This document shows positions 51,427 through 62,043 of a stretch of DNA of 64,000 nucleotides, piece after piece. The stretch's first letter is position 1. Every line of letters begins with the position of its first letter. A program made the translations under genes and the position numbers. Source of the DNA: Bifidobacterium polysaccharolyticum (GTDB lineage Bacteria > Actinomycetota > Actinomycetes > Actinomycetales > Bifidobacteriaceae); NCBI RefSeq assembly GCF_016101585.1, contig NZ_JACFQG010000001.1, positions 310,001 to 374,000 on the forward strand. The letters are read 5' to 3'. The notes below the pieces were generated by a model, which searched no databases, was not told the origin of the DNA, and was given only the letters and a program-made list of their open reading frames with translations.

Positions 51427-52416
51427 TCACAGACCAGTGATCAAAAGGACCAGTGTGATGAATGGTGCGGACATGAGGATGGAATCCACCCTGTCCAGCA
51501 CTCCGCCGTGGCCCTTGAGCAGGTGGCCCATGTCCTTGATCCCCAGGTCGCGTTTGATCAAAGATGCACTCAAGTCACCCAAAGTGCCAGTGGTTCCGAC
51601 CATGATGCCCATGAGCAGGGCGACCCACCAGATCCGCCCCCAATCCGCCATAGGATAGGTGGCCGCAAAGATGACCAGAGCGCCGACCAGACAGCAGAGC
51701 ATGGAGCCTGCGAGACCCTCCAGGGACTTGCCGGGAGAGATGCGGGGCGCAATCTTATGCTTGCCGAAAAGCGAACCGAAGAGAAGTCCGCCGATGTCGC
51801 TTAGGGCAGGCAGGAAAATCACCATGAAGGCATGCGCGGCAGGATGCCCGCCGAAGGTAGTGGGCAAGGTTATCAGACAGGCCAGGAGGGTGATGTAGAC
51901 AACAGTCAAAAGAGTGACGCCCACACTGGCAAGGCTGCTTAACTGGCTCTCCCCTTTTGCAGCACCGTAGGAGGCATCGGCCATGGTCTGTGCATCCTTG
52001 CCCGACAGCTTGGCATTCACCGCCTTGAGCAGACGGCCACCCAGGCGATGATTGCGAGTGGCCGCAAGAGCCCCGATCAAGGCAGTGACCAGAACACCAG
52101 CGGTCATGACCACCACGTGGTCCGGCGCGTAGAACGAGGCAAGCATGGTGGCCGCCGAGCAGATCCAGAGCTCTATCACCGGTATATGCAGACCTGCCGT
52201 GGCAAAGTCCACCCTGAGCTCCCAGAGCCCCAGGGTCATGAAAATCACAATCAGATAGATGAATGCGTCGATTCGCACAAGGATGCAGGCCAGGATGATG
52301 ACGACCAGAAGCGCGCCAGTGGCCACCGCCTGCGGCATGTTGCGCCCGGTCCGCTTGTTCAGGGTTTCGACGGCATCCTGACCTGTCTTCTCGGCGGAGC
52401 TTTCCTTGGTACTCAT
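51427..52416 (-). CDS. cdsA: Phosphatidate cytidylyltransferase
   Basis: A 329-residue membrane enzyme making CDP-diacylglycerol. The family signature is complete near the C terminus: SLIKRDLGIKDMGHLLKGHG followed by GVLDRVDS. About eight membrane helices are visible. The N-terminal 35 residues are polar. It follows frr by 24 bases, the usual order pyrH-frr-cdsA-rlmN. Confidence 0.95.
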   Translation of the reverse strand: MSTKESSAEKTGQDAVETLNKRTGRNMPQAVATGALLVVIILACILVRIDAFIYLIVIFMTLGLWELRVDFATAGLHIPVIELWICSAATMLASFYAPDHVVVMTAGVLVTALIGALAATRNHRLGGRLLKAVNAKLSGKDAQTMADASYGAAKGESQLSSLASVGVTLLTVVYITLLACLITLPTTFGGHPAAHAFMVIFLPALSDIGGLLFGSLFGKHKIAPRISPGKSLEGLAGSMLCCLVGALVIFAATYPMADWGRIWWVALLMGIMVGTTGTLGDLSASLIKRDLGIKDMGHLLKGHGGVLDRVDSILMSAPFITLVLLITGL

Positions 52417-52440
52417 GAACAGTGGATCCTCCCAGGCGAA

Positions 52441-52995
52441 TCAGACCTCGAGGATTTCCTTCTCCTTCGCATCCAGGAGCTGGTCGATCATGTCGTTCTT
52501 CTGCTTGGTGACGGTCTCCAGCTCCTTCTGCAGCCGGTTGCCCTCATCCTCGCCCAGGTCGCCATCCTTGACCTTGCCCTCCAGCTCTTCCTTGACCTTA
52601 CGTCGGATGTTGCGGACAGCCACCTTACCCTCCTCGGCCTTGTTCTTGGCCAGCTTGACATAGTCCCGGCGACGCTCCTCGGTCAGCTCGGGCATGGTGA
52701 CCCTGATGACGTTGCCGTCACGGCTGGGGTTGACGCCCAGGTCCGAGTCGCGGATGGCCTTCTCGACTGCGCCTGCCTGAGAGGGGTCGAAGGGGGTAAC
52801 GGCCAGGGTGCGGGGTTCCGGGACGCCAATGGATGCCAGCGACTTGATGGGCGTAGGTGTGCCGTAATACTCCACCATGATGTCGTTGAGGAAGGAGGGG
52901 TTGGCACGCCCGGTCCTAATTCCCGAGAAGTTCTCCTTGGTCGCCTCGATGCTCTTGTCCATCTGCCTTCCGGCCTGGTCCACCACTGTGGTCAT
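52441..52995 (-). CDS. frr: Ribosome recycling factor
   Basis: A 184-residue protein that, with EF-G, splits the post-termination ribosome. Typical sequence: IRTGRANPSFLNDIMVEYYG, VTPFDPSQAGAVEKAI, NVIRVTMPELTEERR and the helical end NDMIDQLLDAKEKEILEV. Length and order match the family exactly. AAGGAGCAG lies upstream of ATG. It follows pyrH by about 115 bases. Confidence 0.98.
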   Translation of the reverse strand: MTTVVDQAGRQMDKSIEATKENFSGIRTGRANPSFLNDIMVEYYGTPTPIKSLASIGVPEPRTLAVTPFDPSQAGAVEKAIRDSDLGVNPSRDGNVIRVTMPELTEERRRDYVKLAKNKAEEGKVAVRNIRRKVKEELEGKVKDGDLGEDEGNRLQKELETVTKQKNDMIDQLLDAKEKEILEV

Positions 52996-53111
52996 GATCT
53001 GCTCCTTGCTGTATGGACCATCCGCCTGTGCGCGCGAGGTCCGTCATTCTTATACTCTACGGCCATGGGGCCACAGGGGCCAAGCGGCGCGGGGTGTGTG
53101 CCCGCAACCGG

Positions 53112-53867
53112 TCACAGGGTACGATCAGGACCGCCGTGGACCAAGGTGCCCAGGCGCTGGCCTTTAAGCGCCCCGGTCACGTTGCCTTCACCCTCCAGTC
53201 CGAAGACGCGGATGGGCATGTCATTGTCCCGGGCCATGGACAGCGCTGCCGCGTCCATGACGGCCAGGTTGTCCACTAGGGCCCGCTGGTAGCTGAGATT
53301 GGTGAACATTCGCGCAGAAGCCTGCTTGTGCGGATCAGCCGTATACACACCGTCCACACCGTTCTTGCCCATGAGCACCTCGACGCAATGTATCTCCAAG
53401 GCCCGCTGTATGGAGACCGTGTCGGTTGAGAAGTAAGGCATGCCGGATCCGGCGCCGAAGATGACCACGCGTCCCTTCTCCAGGTGGCGGATGGCCTTGA
53501 GCGGAATGTAGGGCTCGGCCACCTGGCCCATGGTGATGGCTGTCTGCACCCTGGTGGCCTGACCATCCTGCTCCAGGAAGTCCTGCAGAGCCAGGCAGTT
53601 CATGACCGTGCCCAGCATGCCCATGTAGTCGCCGCGCGAACGTTCGATTCCGGCCTGACTGAGCTCGGCTCCGCGGAAGAAGTTGCCACCGCCCACCACG
53701 ATGGCCACCTGAACGCCGCCCTGCACCGCCTGGACGATCTCCTTGGCCACCCGCTTGACCACCTGCACGTCGATGCCGACCTCGCCTCCCCCGAAGGCCT
53801 CTCCGGAAAGCTTGAGCAGCACACGACGAGGCGATGCTTGGTTTTGCGCTGAATCGGATCCGGTCAT
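53112..53867 (-). CDS. pyrH: Uridylate kinase
   Basis: A 251-residue amino-acid-kinase-fold enzyme phosphorylating UMP to UDP. Motifs: [38 protein letters not shown] and the UTP/UMP loop [17 protein letters not shown] at 53867 is chosen because AGAAAGG lies eight bases upstream; the frame opens at 53888. A terminator separates it from tsf, so it probably has its own promoter in the 240 bases before it. Confidence 0.96.
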   Translation of the reverse strand: MTGSDSAQNQASPRRVLLKLSGEAFGGGEVGIDVQVVKRVAKEIVQAVQGGVQVAIVVGGGNFFRGAELSQAGIERSRGDYMGMLGTVMNCLALQDFLEQDGQATRVQTAITMGQVAEPYIPLKAIRHLEKGRVVIFGAGSGMPYFSTDTVSIQRALEIHCVEVLMGKNGVDGVYTADPHKQASARMFTNLSYQRALVDNLAVMDAAALSMARDNDMPIRVFGLEGEGNVTGALKGQRLGTLVHGGPDRTL

Positions 53868-53983
53868 AAAAGCCCTTTCTCCAGACATGATGACGGGCGG
53901 TATACGCCGATAACAGGGTATCCGTGCTGGGCGACAACCCCTCTTGAGCAGACCGAGGGGATAGGCCCTGGGAATTGACTTAG

Positions 53984-54020
53984 GACAAAAGAAGGGGAGC
54001 GGCTACGAAAGCCACTCCCC
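53984..54020 (-). terminator. Rho-independent terminator downstream of tsf
   Basis: On the minus strand GGGGAGTGGCT (54020-54010) pairs with AGCCGCTCCCC (54004-53994) with one mismatch in 11, around a short loop. TTCTTTTGTCC follows. It lies about 90 bases after the tsf stop and should end the rpsB-tsf transcript before pyrH. Confidence 0.85.
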
Positions 54021-54107
54021 TGCCATCTATGCCGGACGTCTGCCAGTCCCTTAGACAAGATCAAGCGAGACGACACAAAACATTGCTGAACTACTTACTA
54101 CTCCTCG

Positions 54108-54959
54108 CTACTCCTCGTCGCCCTTGCCGACCTCGAGACGGGCGAAGGCCAGAGCCTTGCCGCCTGCCTGCTTGAAGAGGTCACCAATGGTCTTGGAGGT
54201 GTCCTTGACGTACTGCTGCTCCAGTAGAACGGTCTCCTTGAAGAAGGCGTTCAGACGCCCCTCTACAATCTTGGGAATGATTTTCTCGGGCTTGCCTTCG
54301 GCCTGGGACTTCTCAGTGGCCACGCGACGCTCGGACTCCACCACATCGGCGGGCACATCTTCGCGGCTGAGCCACTTGGGGCTCATGGCGGAGATCTGGA
54401 GGGCCACCTCATGGGCGACCTGGGCTCCGGCCTCATCAGTGGCGATCATGGCCACGATGGATGGGGGCATCTCCACAGACTTGCGATGGGCGTAAATCTC
54501 TACACGGGGACCTTCAACCCGGGCCACCTGGCCGACCTTGACGTGCTCATGGAAGAGAGCACCAGCTTCCTCCACGGTCTCCTTGACGGTGCCTGACTTG
54601 GATGGAGCGGCATCGACCTGCTCGGCGTTGGAGGCATCAGCCTTGGCCACGTCGCCGATGACCTCCTGGCCAAACTCGATGAACTGAGGGGTCTTGGCCA
54701 CGAAATCAGTCTCGGAGTTGAGCTCGACGGCGTAGCCGATCTGACCCTGCCCGCCCTCGATGACGGTGGAGGCGATCAGGCCCTCCTGAGCTTTGCGGCC
54801 CTCACGGGCGCCTGCGGCCTGGATGCCGGTGGCGCGGATAATCTCCTTGGCGCGGGCCATGTCGCCCTCGGCCTCGATCAGGGCCTTCTTGACGTCCATC
54901 ATGCCGGCGCCGGTCTGGTCACGCAACTCCTTGATCAGTGCAGCGGTGATTTTTGCCAT
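54108..54959 (-). CDS. tsf: Translation elongation factor Ts
   Basis: A 283-residue nucleotide-exchange factor for EF-Tu. The N-terminal UBA-like part reads LIKELRDQTGAGMMDVKKAL, followed by YAVELNSETDFVAKT and MPPSIVAMIATDEAG from the core, and FVKDTSKTIGD-like text near the end (YVKDTSKTIGDLFKQAG). It lies about 50 bases downstream of rpsB, the universal order, and the pair ends in a clear terminator. Confidence 0.98.
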   Translation of the reverse strand: MAKITAALIKELRDQTGAGMMDVKKALIEAEGDMARAKEIIRATGIQAAGAREGRKAQEGLIASTVIEGGQGQIGYAVELNSETDFVAKTPQFIEFGQEVIGDVAKADASNAEQVDAAPSKSGTVKETVEEAGALFHEHVKVGQVARVEGPRVEIYAHRKSVEMPPSIVAMIATDEAGAQVAHEVALQISAMSPKWLSREDVPADVVESERRVATEKSQAEGKPEKIIPKIVEGRLNAFFKETVLLEQQYVKDTSKTIGDLFKQAGGKALAFARLEVGKGDEE

Positions 54960-55009
54960 AAAACTCTCCTATCTGGTCTTTCCTGAATGCATCATCTAGA
55001 CGCCAAAGT

Positions 55010-55876
55010 TCAGGCGGCCTGATCGGCAGCGGGGGTCTCCTGCTGCTGCGCGGGCTGCTCGGCCTGGGAAGCCTGGGCGGTCTCCTGGGCCTGCTCCTGC
55101 GGCTGTCCATCCTTGTTCTCCAGCAGATTCTTCTCCCACTCGGCCATGGGCTGGTCAGAGGCCTCCTCGGTCTTGGCGGCCTTGCCAGAGCGCTCCAGCA
55201 GACCGTCAGCCACGGCATCGGCCATCAGCCGAGTCAGCAGCTCGACGCCGCGAATAGCATCGTCGTTGGCCGGAATAGGGTAGGTGACAAGCTCAGGATC
55301 AGTATTGGTGTCCACCAGGGCCACGACCGGGATACCCAGCTTGTTAGCCTCGGAGACCGCCAGGGCCTCCTTGTTGATGTCGACCACGAACAGGGCCGAA
55401 GGGGTGCGGCTCATGTTGCGGATGCCGCCCAGCTGACGCTCCAGCTTGTCCTTCTCGCGCCGCAGGAGCAGGAGCTCCTTCTTGGTCAGTCCCGAGCCAT
55501 GCACGTCGTCGAAGTCCATCTCCTCCAGCTCCTTCAAGCGGCCGACCCGCTTGGTCACGGTCTGGAAGTTGGTCAGCATGCCGCCCAGCCAGCGCTCGGA
55601 GACGTAGGGCATGTTCACCCGGGTGGCTTGAGCTTTGATGGCCTCCTGGGCCTGCTTCTTGGTCCCCACGAAGAGCACGGTGCCGTTGTGGGCCACAGTC
55701 TGCTTGATGAAGTCATAGGCTTGGTCGATCAGACCGAGCGACTTGAAGAGATTGATGATGTGGATGCCGTTGCGCTCCATCAGGATGTACTGCTTCATCT
55801 TGGGGTTCCAACGACGGGTCTGGTGTCCGAAGTGGACGCCGGCCTTCAGCATTTCGCTCATGGTGATCTGTGCCAT
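55010..55876 (-). CDS. rpsB: 30S ribosomal protein S2
   Basis: A 288-residue ribosomal protein. It opens [19 protein letters not shown] and includes [32 protein letters not shown] and [20 protein letters not shown] at 55876 is chosen; two ATG codons lie just upstream in the same frame (55882 and 55891), and AAAGG sits at a better distance from 55876. The final 60 residues are Glu/Ala/Gln-rich, an extension common in Actinobacteria. It forms an operon with tsf. Confidence 0.97.
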   Translation of the reverse strand: MAQITMSEMLKAGVHFGHQTRRWNPKMKQYILMERNGIHIINLFKSLGLIDQAYDFIKQTVAHNGTVLFVGTKKQAQEAIKAQATRVNMPYVSERWLGGMLTNFQTVTKRVGRLKELEEMDFDDVHGSGLTKKELLLLRREKDKLERQLGGIRNMSRTPSALFVVDINKEALAVSEANKLGIPVVALVDTNTDPELVTYPIPANDDAIRGVELLTRLMADAVADGLLERSGKAAKTEEASDQPMAEWEKNLLENKDGQPQEQAQETAQASQAEQPAQQQETPAADQAA

Positions 55877-56061
55877 GTCCATACCTTTCATTGTCGGTTA
55901 TTGCCTGGCCATGTGCACCTGCGTGCAACTCCGAGGAGCCGACCGACACAGGACGTCGCGGACATGGCGCGAATTTACGGCGTGTGTTTGGGAATACTCT
56001 TGGCGCACCTGCCCACCCGTGACAGCGGACCTGCGCAATGACACGCCGAATTACTATGATA

Positions 56062-56082
56062 CCCGAGGCCAATGACCTCGGG
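56062..56082 (-). terminator. Possible terminator hairpin after def
   Basis: CCCGAGG (56062-56068) and CCTCGGG (56076-56082) pair perfectly around seven bases, 20 bases after the def stop. The T-run is weak on the minus strand (TATCATAGTAATT), so termination may be partial. Confidence 0.5.
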
Positions 56083-56101
56083 CACCGTGTTCGCCCTCTG
56101 C

Positions 56102-56584
56102 CTACCTGGCTGATCTCAGCTGCTGCATGGCCTTGCGGCGGACATCGCTCTCCAGCCGATCCACATAGACATGGCCGTCCAGGTGATCGCACTCGTGCTG
56201 GATCATCCGACCCATGATGCCATGGCCTTCGAGAGTCACTGTCTTGCCGTCCAGATCGATGCCGTGGGCTCGTGCGTAGTCGGCCCGTCTGGTCGGATAC
56301 CAAAGGTTTGGAAGGGACAGGCACCCCTCCTCGCCATACTGCTCGCCGGAGGTCTTGTCGATGACCGGATTGATGATGTAGCCCACCTTGCCGCCGATAT
56401 TATACGAGAAGACTCGCAGGCCCACGCCGATCTGATTGGCCGATAGGCCCGCCCTGCCCGGATCGTCGACAGTGTCCACCAGGTCACGCACCAGACTGCG
56501 CACAGCCGGGGTGATGCTGGTCACAGGATCGCATGGGGTACGCAAAACCGGATCGGGAACCACTCTGATTGTACGAATCGCCAC
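56102..56584 (-). CDS. def: Peptide deformylase
   Basis: A 160-residue metalloenzyme removing the N-formyl group from new proteins. The three motifs are present: [16 protein letters not shown] (metal Cys) and [10 protein letters not shown] (metal His with catalytic Glu). The first motif has Ser where many have Ala (GxGLAAxQ). It begins three bases after the acyl-CoA synthetase stop and is followed by rpsB after a hairpin. Confidence 0.95.
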   Translation of the reverse strand: MAIRTIRVVPDPVLRTPCDPVTSITPAVRSLVRDLVDTVDDPGRAGLSANQIGVGLRVFSYNIGGKVGYIINPVIDKTSGEQYGEEGCLSLPNLWYPTRRADYARAHGIDLDGKTVTLEGHGIMGRMIQHECDHLDGHVYVDRLESDVRRKAMQQLRSAR

Positions 56585-56587
56585 TGC

Positions 56588-58570
56588 CTACTCCTCGTCA
56601 TCCCGGCCGTCGTGGCCGTCCTTCTCGTCCTCCGGGGCCGCTTCCTCCTCCTGGCGGCCATCACGCTTGCGTCCGGTCATACTGGCCAGGGAATCGCTCA
56701 TAGTGGTCCGTGCCCTGCTGACGATGTCGTTCTCCTTGGCAGCGGGTTTGGCTGGCGTCCTAGGCGCATAGAGGACCTTGTCCACAAGTTCGGCATACTG
56801 GCGGAGCACCTCGGGGCGCACAACCTTCAGGCTGGGGGTCAGGGTACCGTCCTCCTGGCTGAAATCCTTGTCCAGCACCAGGAACTTCCGCACCGACTCG
56901 GCCCGCGAGACGTTGCAGTTGGCCTTGTCCACATACTGCTGGATGAAGGCATGGATCGCATCGTTATGGCTGGCCTGCTCCATGCTCATGTCAGCGTCCA
57001 GACCTTGGGAGGTCAGCCACGATTTCAGCATGCCGACATCCAAAGTAACCAGGGCGCCCACGAAGGGTCTGCCGTCGCCCACGACCACGGCTTGAGAGAC
57101 TATCGGACAGGTGCTGATCACATCCTCCAAAGGTGCCGGGCTCACGTTCTTGCCGCCGGCGGTGATGATGACGTCCTTCTTTCGGCCGGTGATGAAGACG
57201 AAGCCCTGATCGTCGATTTGGGCTAAATCGCCGGTATGCAGCCAGCCGTCCTTATCAAGCACGGTGGAATCCAGCTCGGGCTGGTGGTAGTAGCCCATAA
57301 AGACGCTGGGGCCCTTGACCAAAAGCTCATCGTCGTCGCTCAGCCTGACCGTGATGCCCGAGCCAGGTCGACCGACCGAACCAACTTCGTTGGCATCCTC
57401 GAAGTTGACAATGCAGGGGGCCGCCGTCTCGGTCATTCCGTATCCCTGAATGAAGGTGATCCCGTCGATTCCGTTGAAGAAGTGGGCCAGGTCGGCGTTC
57501 ATGGGTGCGCCGCCGCAAGCCAGATAGCTCAGGTTGGAACCCAGGGCGGACTCAATTGTATTGCCGACGGTTTTGGTGTAGAAGGCGTGAGCCAGGCGGG
57601 TCAGCGGCGAGTGGCCGCGCCCCTCCTGCTCGTCCTTTGACCACTTGATAAAGTGCCTGGTGGCCTTGGCAAAGACCTTGCCGGCCAAACCTGTGCCGGC
57701 CTTCTGCGAGGCGGCATTGTAGACCTTCTCGAAGACTCGGGGCACGCCCAACAGATAGGTGGGCCGGAAGGTGCGCAGGTCAGTCAGCAGGTGCTTGGCG
57801 TTGGAGACGTATCCGACCACGCCCTGAGCGCCGATGGCCACGTACTGGATGTAGCGGGCGAAGCAGTGGGCCAGGGGCAGGAAAAGCATCAGGCGGGAGG
57901 GGGCTGCCAGCATGTGGTAGAGCACATCCCAGCCGACGAAAACGATGTGGACGAAGTTCCGGTTGGAAAGCATAGCGCCTTTGGGCTCACCGGTGGAGCC
58001 CGAAGTGTATACGATGGTGGCCAAATCGTCGGCTTTGACCTGGGCGATGGCTTGATCCAGGCGCTCGTCGTCAATCCCCTGGCCGAATTCACTGACTGCA
58101 TTCAGGCCCCCTGCCTCGAAATTGAAGACATACTTGAGCTTGGGCGATGACCCCCGAACCTGCTCAAGGATCTGCGCATGCTCCGAGTCGCCGGCAAAGG
58201 CCAGAACGCAGTCCACGTCCTGAACGATCTTCTGGGCCTGGCTGGGCGAGTCGGTCTCATAGATGGGCACAGAGACCGCCCCGATGGCCGCGCAAGCGAA
58301 GTCCGTGACCCCCCAGTCATAGCTGGTCGAGGCGTAGATGACTACGGTGCTGCCTTTTTCCACACCCAGGGCCATCATGCCCTTGGCCACGGCACGAACC
58401 CGCGCGGACATCTGCCCGGCCTTGACATCGTGCCAATTTCTGGTCATGGGATCCTGCCACTGGGCAACCAGCTCCTCAGGATCGCGAGCGGTGCGTTTTG
58501 CCAGGAGCGAATAGATGGTGTCCTTGTCCGTCGTCGGGTGTTGAAGCTCGACCGTATATTCACGCAACAT
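56588..58570 (-). CDS. Long-chain acyl-CoA synthetase (AMP-forming)
   Basis: A 660-residue adenylating enzyme of the FadD/ACSL class. Motifs: P-loop TIVYTSGSTGEPKGAMLSN, QGYGMTETAAP, and GDLAQIDDQGFVFITGRKKD with the following Lys. It activates fatty acids as acyl-AMP then acyl-CoA. ATG at 58570 is used; the frame also opens at 58591 with no clear ribosome site. The last 40 residues are highly charged. The partial gene at the right window edge (63615) is a paralogue. Confidence 0.93.
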   Translation of the reverse strand: MLREYTVELQHPTTDKDTIYSLLAKRTARDPEELVAQWQDPMTRNWHDVKAGQMSARVRAVAKGMMALGVEKGSTVVIYASTSYDWGVTDFACAAIGAVSVPIYETDSPSQAQKIVQDVDCVLAFAGDSEHAQILEQVRGSSPKLKYVFNFEAGGLNAVSEFGQGIDDERLDQAIAQVKADDLATIVYTSGSTGEPKGAMLSNRNFVHIVFVGWDVLYHMLAAPSRLMLFLPLAHCFARYIQYVAIGAQGVVGYVSNAKHLLTDLRTFRPTYLLGVPRVFEKVYNAASQKAGTGLAGKVFAKATRHFIKWSKDEQEGRGHSPLTRLAHAFYTKTVGNTIESALGSNLSYLACGGAPMNADLAHFFNGIDGITFIQGYGMTETAAPCIVNFEDANEVGSVGRPGSGITVRLSDDDELLVKGPSVFMGYYHQPELDSTVLDKDGWLHTGDLAQIDDQGFVFITGRKKDVIITAGGKNVSPAPLEDVISTCPIVSQAVVVGDGRPFVGALVTLDVGMLKSWLTSQGLDADMSMEQASHNDAIHAFIQQYVDKANCNVSRAESVRKFLVLDKDFSQEDGTLTPSLKVVRPEVLRQYAELVDKVLYAPRTPAKPAAKENDIVSRARTTMSDSLASMTGRKRDGRQEEEAAPEDEKDGHDGRDDEE

Positions 58571-58608
58571 ACCCACCATCATATGGGTCAACCCGCCAAA
58601 GCCGCCGC

Positions 58609-59163
58609 CTAGCCCATGTCGAAGCGTACACAGACCCAGCGCGAACCGCTCCTTGCAACAATCATGTTGGCAAGCACAGTGCGCTCGCCGACCAGGAATC
58701 CGATAGTGGTTTCGTATCGGTCACGGTCCACGCGGTAGATCTCAACCAGTTTAGGAATCAGCGGCAAGTATGTCATTCCGGCATGATCTGCAGTACGAAC
58801 CATGCCCAGATGCCGATCATTCAGCAACCGGGCCAGTAGGGCCAGCCGTTCCATGCATACGCGGTTGAGCACACGCTCCAGGCTCTTCATCGGCAGACGG
58901 CCCCTTAGCACATCGAAAACCCTGGAAGCCAGTGCGCACAGGTTGACGAGAATTCGCTTGAGACCCCCTGGCAGACCCTCATTCTCAGCAACATCTTCCG
59001 GCCGTACGAAATTGACTGTTCGCACTGTCAGATTGATGTCGCCGAGTCCGAGCGGCACCTGCGTACAGGTGGACGGCCACCAGCTGTCGAACTCCTGTCC
59101 TTCTGGATCCTCGATTGCCTGATCACTATCCCAGGCCGGTGCCAGATCCATATACTCCGTCAT
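58609..59163 (-). CDS. DUF6459 (Rv3231c-like) family protein
   Basis: A 184-residue protein with ATG at 59163, preceded by AAGGAGAG. The second half reads ILVNLCALASRVFDVLRGRL, SLERVLNRVCMERLALLARL and ends SGSRWVCVRFDMG. It resembles a small actinobacterial family of unknown function, DUF6459, whose members end in a very similar RW-C-hydrophobic pattern. Recognition rests on this general pattern, so moderate confidence. The first 70 residues are acidic and not conserved in my reading. It lies just upstream of the acyl-CoA synthetase gene. Confidence 0.65.
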   Translation of the reverse strand: MTEYMDLAPAWDSDQAIEDPEGQEFDSWWPSTCTQVPLGLGDINLTVRTVNFVRPEDVAENEGLPGGLKRILVNLCALASRVFDVLRGRLPMKSLERVLNRVCMERLALLARLLNDRHLGMVRTADHAGMTYLPLIPKLVEIYRVDRDRYETTIGFLVGERTVLANMIVARSGSRWVCVRFDMG

Positions 59164-59313
59164 ACTTCTCTCCTTGCACTTCGGCGTGCCTGATCCCCCT
59201 CCGCGCACCGGGCAACTGACGCAACGACAGCGATTACGTTCAGAACAGGAATGCGCAGAGGGATTGTAAATGTAAGTGTTATGAATAAATAGGTTGTGGA
59301 TGTCTTCTTCTGC

Positions 59314-60438
59314 TTAGCTGCGTGGAGCAGGAGTCACTGCCACACGGCACTTTTGGAAGTTCTTGACATCCACGTAGCCGGTGGAAGCCATGGCTCGCCG
59401 CAGAGCCCCGATAAAATTCAGACTGCCATCGGTGCGATCGCTGGGTCCAAAAAGTATGCGCTTCAGGCTCCCCACCTGGCCGACCTGGACCCTGCGACCC
59501 CTTGGCAGCTCAGGATGATGGGCCTCGGCCCCCCAATGCATGCCCTGGCCGGGAGCATCGGTAGCCTTAGCCAGAGGCGTGCCCAGCATGACCGCGTCAG
59601 CCCCCATGGCCAAGGCCTTGACAAAGGACCCCGATGTGCCCGTCTCACCGTCGGCGATGACCTGAACGTAGCGTCCGCCGGACTCATCCAAGTAGTCGCG
59701 ACGCGCCTCAGCCACATCCGAGATGGCCGTAGCCATGGGGGCCTGAATGCCGATGGTGGCGGAGTCAGTTGAGGAGGCTCCCCCGCCGAACCCGACAAGG
59801 ACCCCAGCGGCACCCGTGCGCATCAGATGCAGAGCCGCCTGGTAGGTGGCGGCCCCGCCAACGATCACCGGAACGTCCAGGTCGTAGATGAATTTCTTCA
59901 AATCCAAGGGCTCATGGCTGGTAGAGACATGCTCAGCCGAGACTGCCGTCCCACGGATCACGAAGAGATCCACGCCCGCATCAACCACCGTAGTGTAGAA
60001 CTCCTGAGTGCGCTGAGGGGACAGAGCACCGGCCACTGTGACTCCGGCCTTGCGAATCTCCTGCAGACGGCGAGTAATCAGCTCAGCCTTTACCGGCTCC
60101 CGGTAGACCTCCTGAATAACCCCAGTCGCCTGCTCCGACGAGGCATGGGCTATCCTGTCCAGCTGCGGACGCGGATCTTCATATCGGGTCCACAATCCTT
60201 CCAGGTCAAGCACACCCAATCCACCTAACCGTCCCAGGGCAATTGCCGTCTCGGGGCTGGTCGCCGAATCCATAGGCGCCCCCAGCAAAGGCAGGTCGAA
60301 CTCGTAGGCATCCACCTGCCAAGCCGTGGAGACATCCTGGGGATCCCTAGTCCTCCTTGAGGGGAGTATGGAAACATCATCGAGCGTGTAGGCGACTGTA
60401 GCCTTCTTGCCGAGACCAATTTCGATTTCCTGTGTCAT
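59314..60438 (-). CDS. guaB3: GuaB3 family IMP dehydrogenase-related protein
   Basis: A 374-residue TIM-barrel protein of the IMPDH/GMP reductase superfamily without CBS domains. Landmarks: LDDVSILPSRRTRDPQDVST, LGAPMDSATSPETAIAL, GGAATYQAALHLMRTGAAGV, RYVQVIADGETGTSGSFV and DAVMLGTPLAKATDAPG. In the region of the usual catalytic loop (FVIRGTAVSAEHVST) I see no Cys. This matches GuaB3 proteins of Actinobacteria, whose reaction is not IMP dehydrogenase in the strict sense. It is divergent from icd across 163 bases. Confidence 0.9.
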   Translation of the reverse strand: MTQEIEIGLGKKATVAYTLDDVSILPSRRTRDPQDVSTAWQVDAYEFDLPLLGAPMDSATSPETAIALGRLGGLGVLDLEGLWTRYEDPRPQLDRIAHASSEQATGVIQEVYREPVKAELITRRLQEIRKAGVTVAGALSPQRTQEFYTTVVDAGVDLFVIRGTAVSAEHVSTSHEPLDLKKFIYDLDVPVIVGGAATYQAALHLMRTGAAGVLVGFGGGASSTDSATIGIQAPMATAISDVAEARRDYLDESGGRYVQVIADGETGTSGSFVKALAMGADAVMLGTPLAKATDAPGQGMHWGAEAHHPELPRGRRVQVGQVGSLKRILFGPSDRTDGSLNFIGALRRAMASTGYVDVKNFQKCRVAVTPAPRS

Positions 60439-60601
60439 GTCTGTCAGCCTAGCGCCTCATGATGACGCTCCGGCGTGCTACGAACGGGTTACGAGAAGGG
60501 GAACAGAGAGTAACAAACTTGGGATAGAACTGTTCGCGAGCGCAATTGCGGCATCGGGAGCAGGATCCGGCCCCCGACCCGCCGACCGATAGGAGGCCGC
60601 C

Positions 60602-61852
60602 ATGGACAAGATCGCCGTGAAGGGACGCATCGTCGAGCTCGACGGTGACGAGATGACCCGGGTCATCTGGAAAATGATCAAGGAACGGCTGATTCTGCCC
60701 TATCTGGACGTGGACCTGGACTATTACGACCTGGGCATCCGCAACAGGGATGCCACCGACGACGAGGTCACCGTGCAGGCGGCTCAGGCCATTCAACGCG
60801 AGCACGTGGGAGTCAAGTGCGCCACCATTACTCCGGACGAGGCCCGCGTAAAGGAATTCGGTCTTAAGCGCATGTGGAAGTCGCCCAACGGCACCATCCG
60901 CAACATCCTTGGTGGAACCATCTTCCGCGAGCCCATCGTCATCGACAATATTCCCCGGCTGGTTCCCGGATGGACCAAACCCATTGTGGTGGCCCGCCAT
61001 GCCTTCGGCGACCAGTACCAGGCGACTGATTTCACCGTTCCCGGACCGGGAAAGCTAAGCGTCGTGTTCACTCCTGATGACGGGAGCGACCCTGTGACCA
61101 GACAGGTGACAATCTACCCAGGTCCGGGCGTGGCCCAGGTGCAGTTCAACCTTGATGATTCCATCCGTGACTTCGCGCGTTCCTGCTTCAACTATGCCCT
61201 GCAGAGGCACTATCCAGTCTACCTGAGCACCAAGAACACCATCCTCAAGGCCTATGACGGTCGGTTCAAGGATATTTTCGCCCAGGTCTACGAGCAGGAA
61301 TACCAGAGTCGGTTCGAGGAAGAGGGACTGACCTATCAGCATCGGCTGATCGACGACATGGTGGCCTCCTCGCTCAAGTGGCCGGGAGGATACGTCTGGG
61401 CCTGCAAGAATTACGACGGTGATGTCCAGTCTGATGCAATAGCTCAAGGGTTCGGGTCTCTTGGCCTTATGACCTCCATGCTGATGACGGCCGACGGGCA
61501 AACTGTAGAAGCCGAGGCTGCCCATGGGACCGTGACCAGGCATTACCGGCGCTGGCTCAAGGGCGAAACCACCTCCACCAACCCGATCGCCTCCATTTTT
61601 GCCTGGACCGGCGGACTCAAGCAACGGGCTCGGCTGGATGATACGCCCAAGGTAGCTTGGTTTGCGCGAACTCTGGAATCTGTGGTTATCGAGACCGTGC
61701 GCTCCGGCCGCATGACCAAGGATCTGGCCAGCCTGGTCGGTCCTGATCAGCCCTGGCTGGACACCGAGGGCTTCATGGATGCCCTGGACCATGCCCTTGC
61801 CGAACGTATGGTTTCAGCTGCGACAGAGGCCAAGGACAGCAAGGCGGACTAA
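60602..61852 (+). CDS. icd: NADP-dependent isocitrate dehydrogenase, dimeric type
   Basis: A 416-residue enzyme converting isocitrate to 2-oxoglutarate. The eukaryotic-like dimeric class is clear from [55 protein letters not shown] and [15 protein letters not shown] with [12 protein letters not shown]. In bifidobacteria it serves glutamate supply in an incomplete citric acid cycle. The start has AGGAGG upstream. It is divergent from guaB3. Confidence 0.97.
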   Translation: MDKIAVKGRIVELDGDEMTRVIWKMIKERLILPYLDVDLDYYDLGIRNRDATDDEVTVQAAQAIQREHVGVKCATITPDEARVKEFGLKRMWKSPNGTIRNILGGTIFREPIVIDNIPRLVPGWTKPIVVARHAFGDQYQATDFTVPGPGKLSVVFTPDDGSDPVTRQVTIYPGPGVAQVQFNLDDSIRDFARSCFNYALQRHYPVYLSTKNTILKAYDGRFKDIFAQVYEQEYQSRFEEEGLTYQHRLIDDMVASSLKWPGGYVWACKNYDGDVQSDAIAQGFGSLGLMTSMLMTADGQTVEAEAAHGTVTRHYRRWLKGETTSTNPIASIFAWTGGLKQRARLDDTPKVAWFARTLESVVIETVRSGRMTKDLASLVGPDQPWLDTEGFMDALDHALAERMVSAATEAKDSKAD

Positions 61853-62043
61853 CAGATCACACAGAGCATCATCTCCTAGCTATTGCAGACGTTTAATCTG
61901 TTCGGATCGATCTTGACCGTCTGCCCCTCGGCGAGAACCTTGTCACAAAAGCAAGGAGGCTCCATACGCTCCTGCCCGGGAGCCATACAATGGTTGCTCG
62001 GGACCCGGCCAGAGTCGGGCTCTGTCGGGACGAAGGAGCGAAT

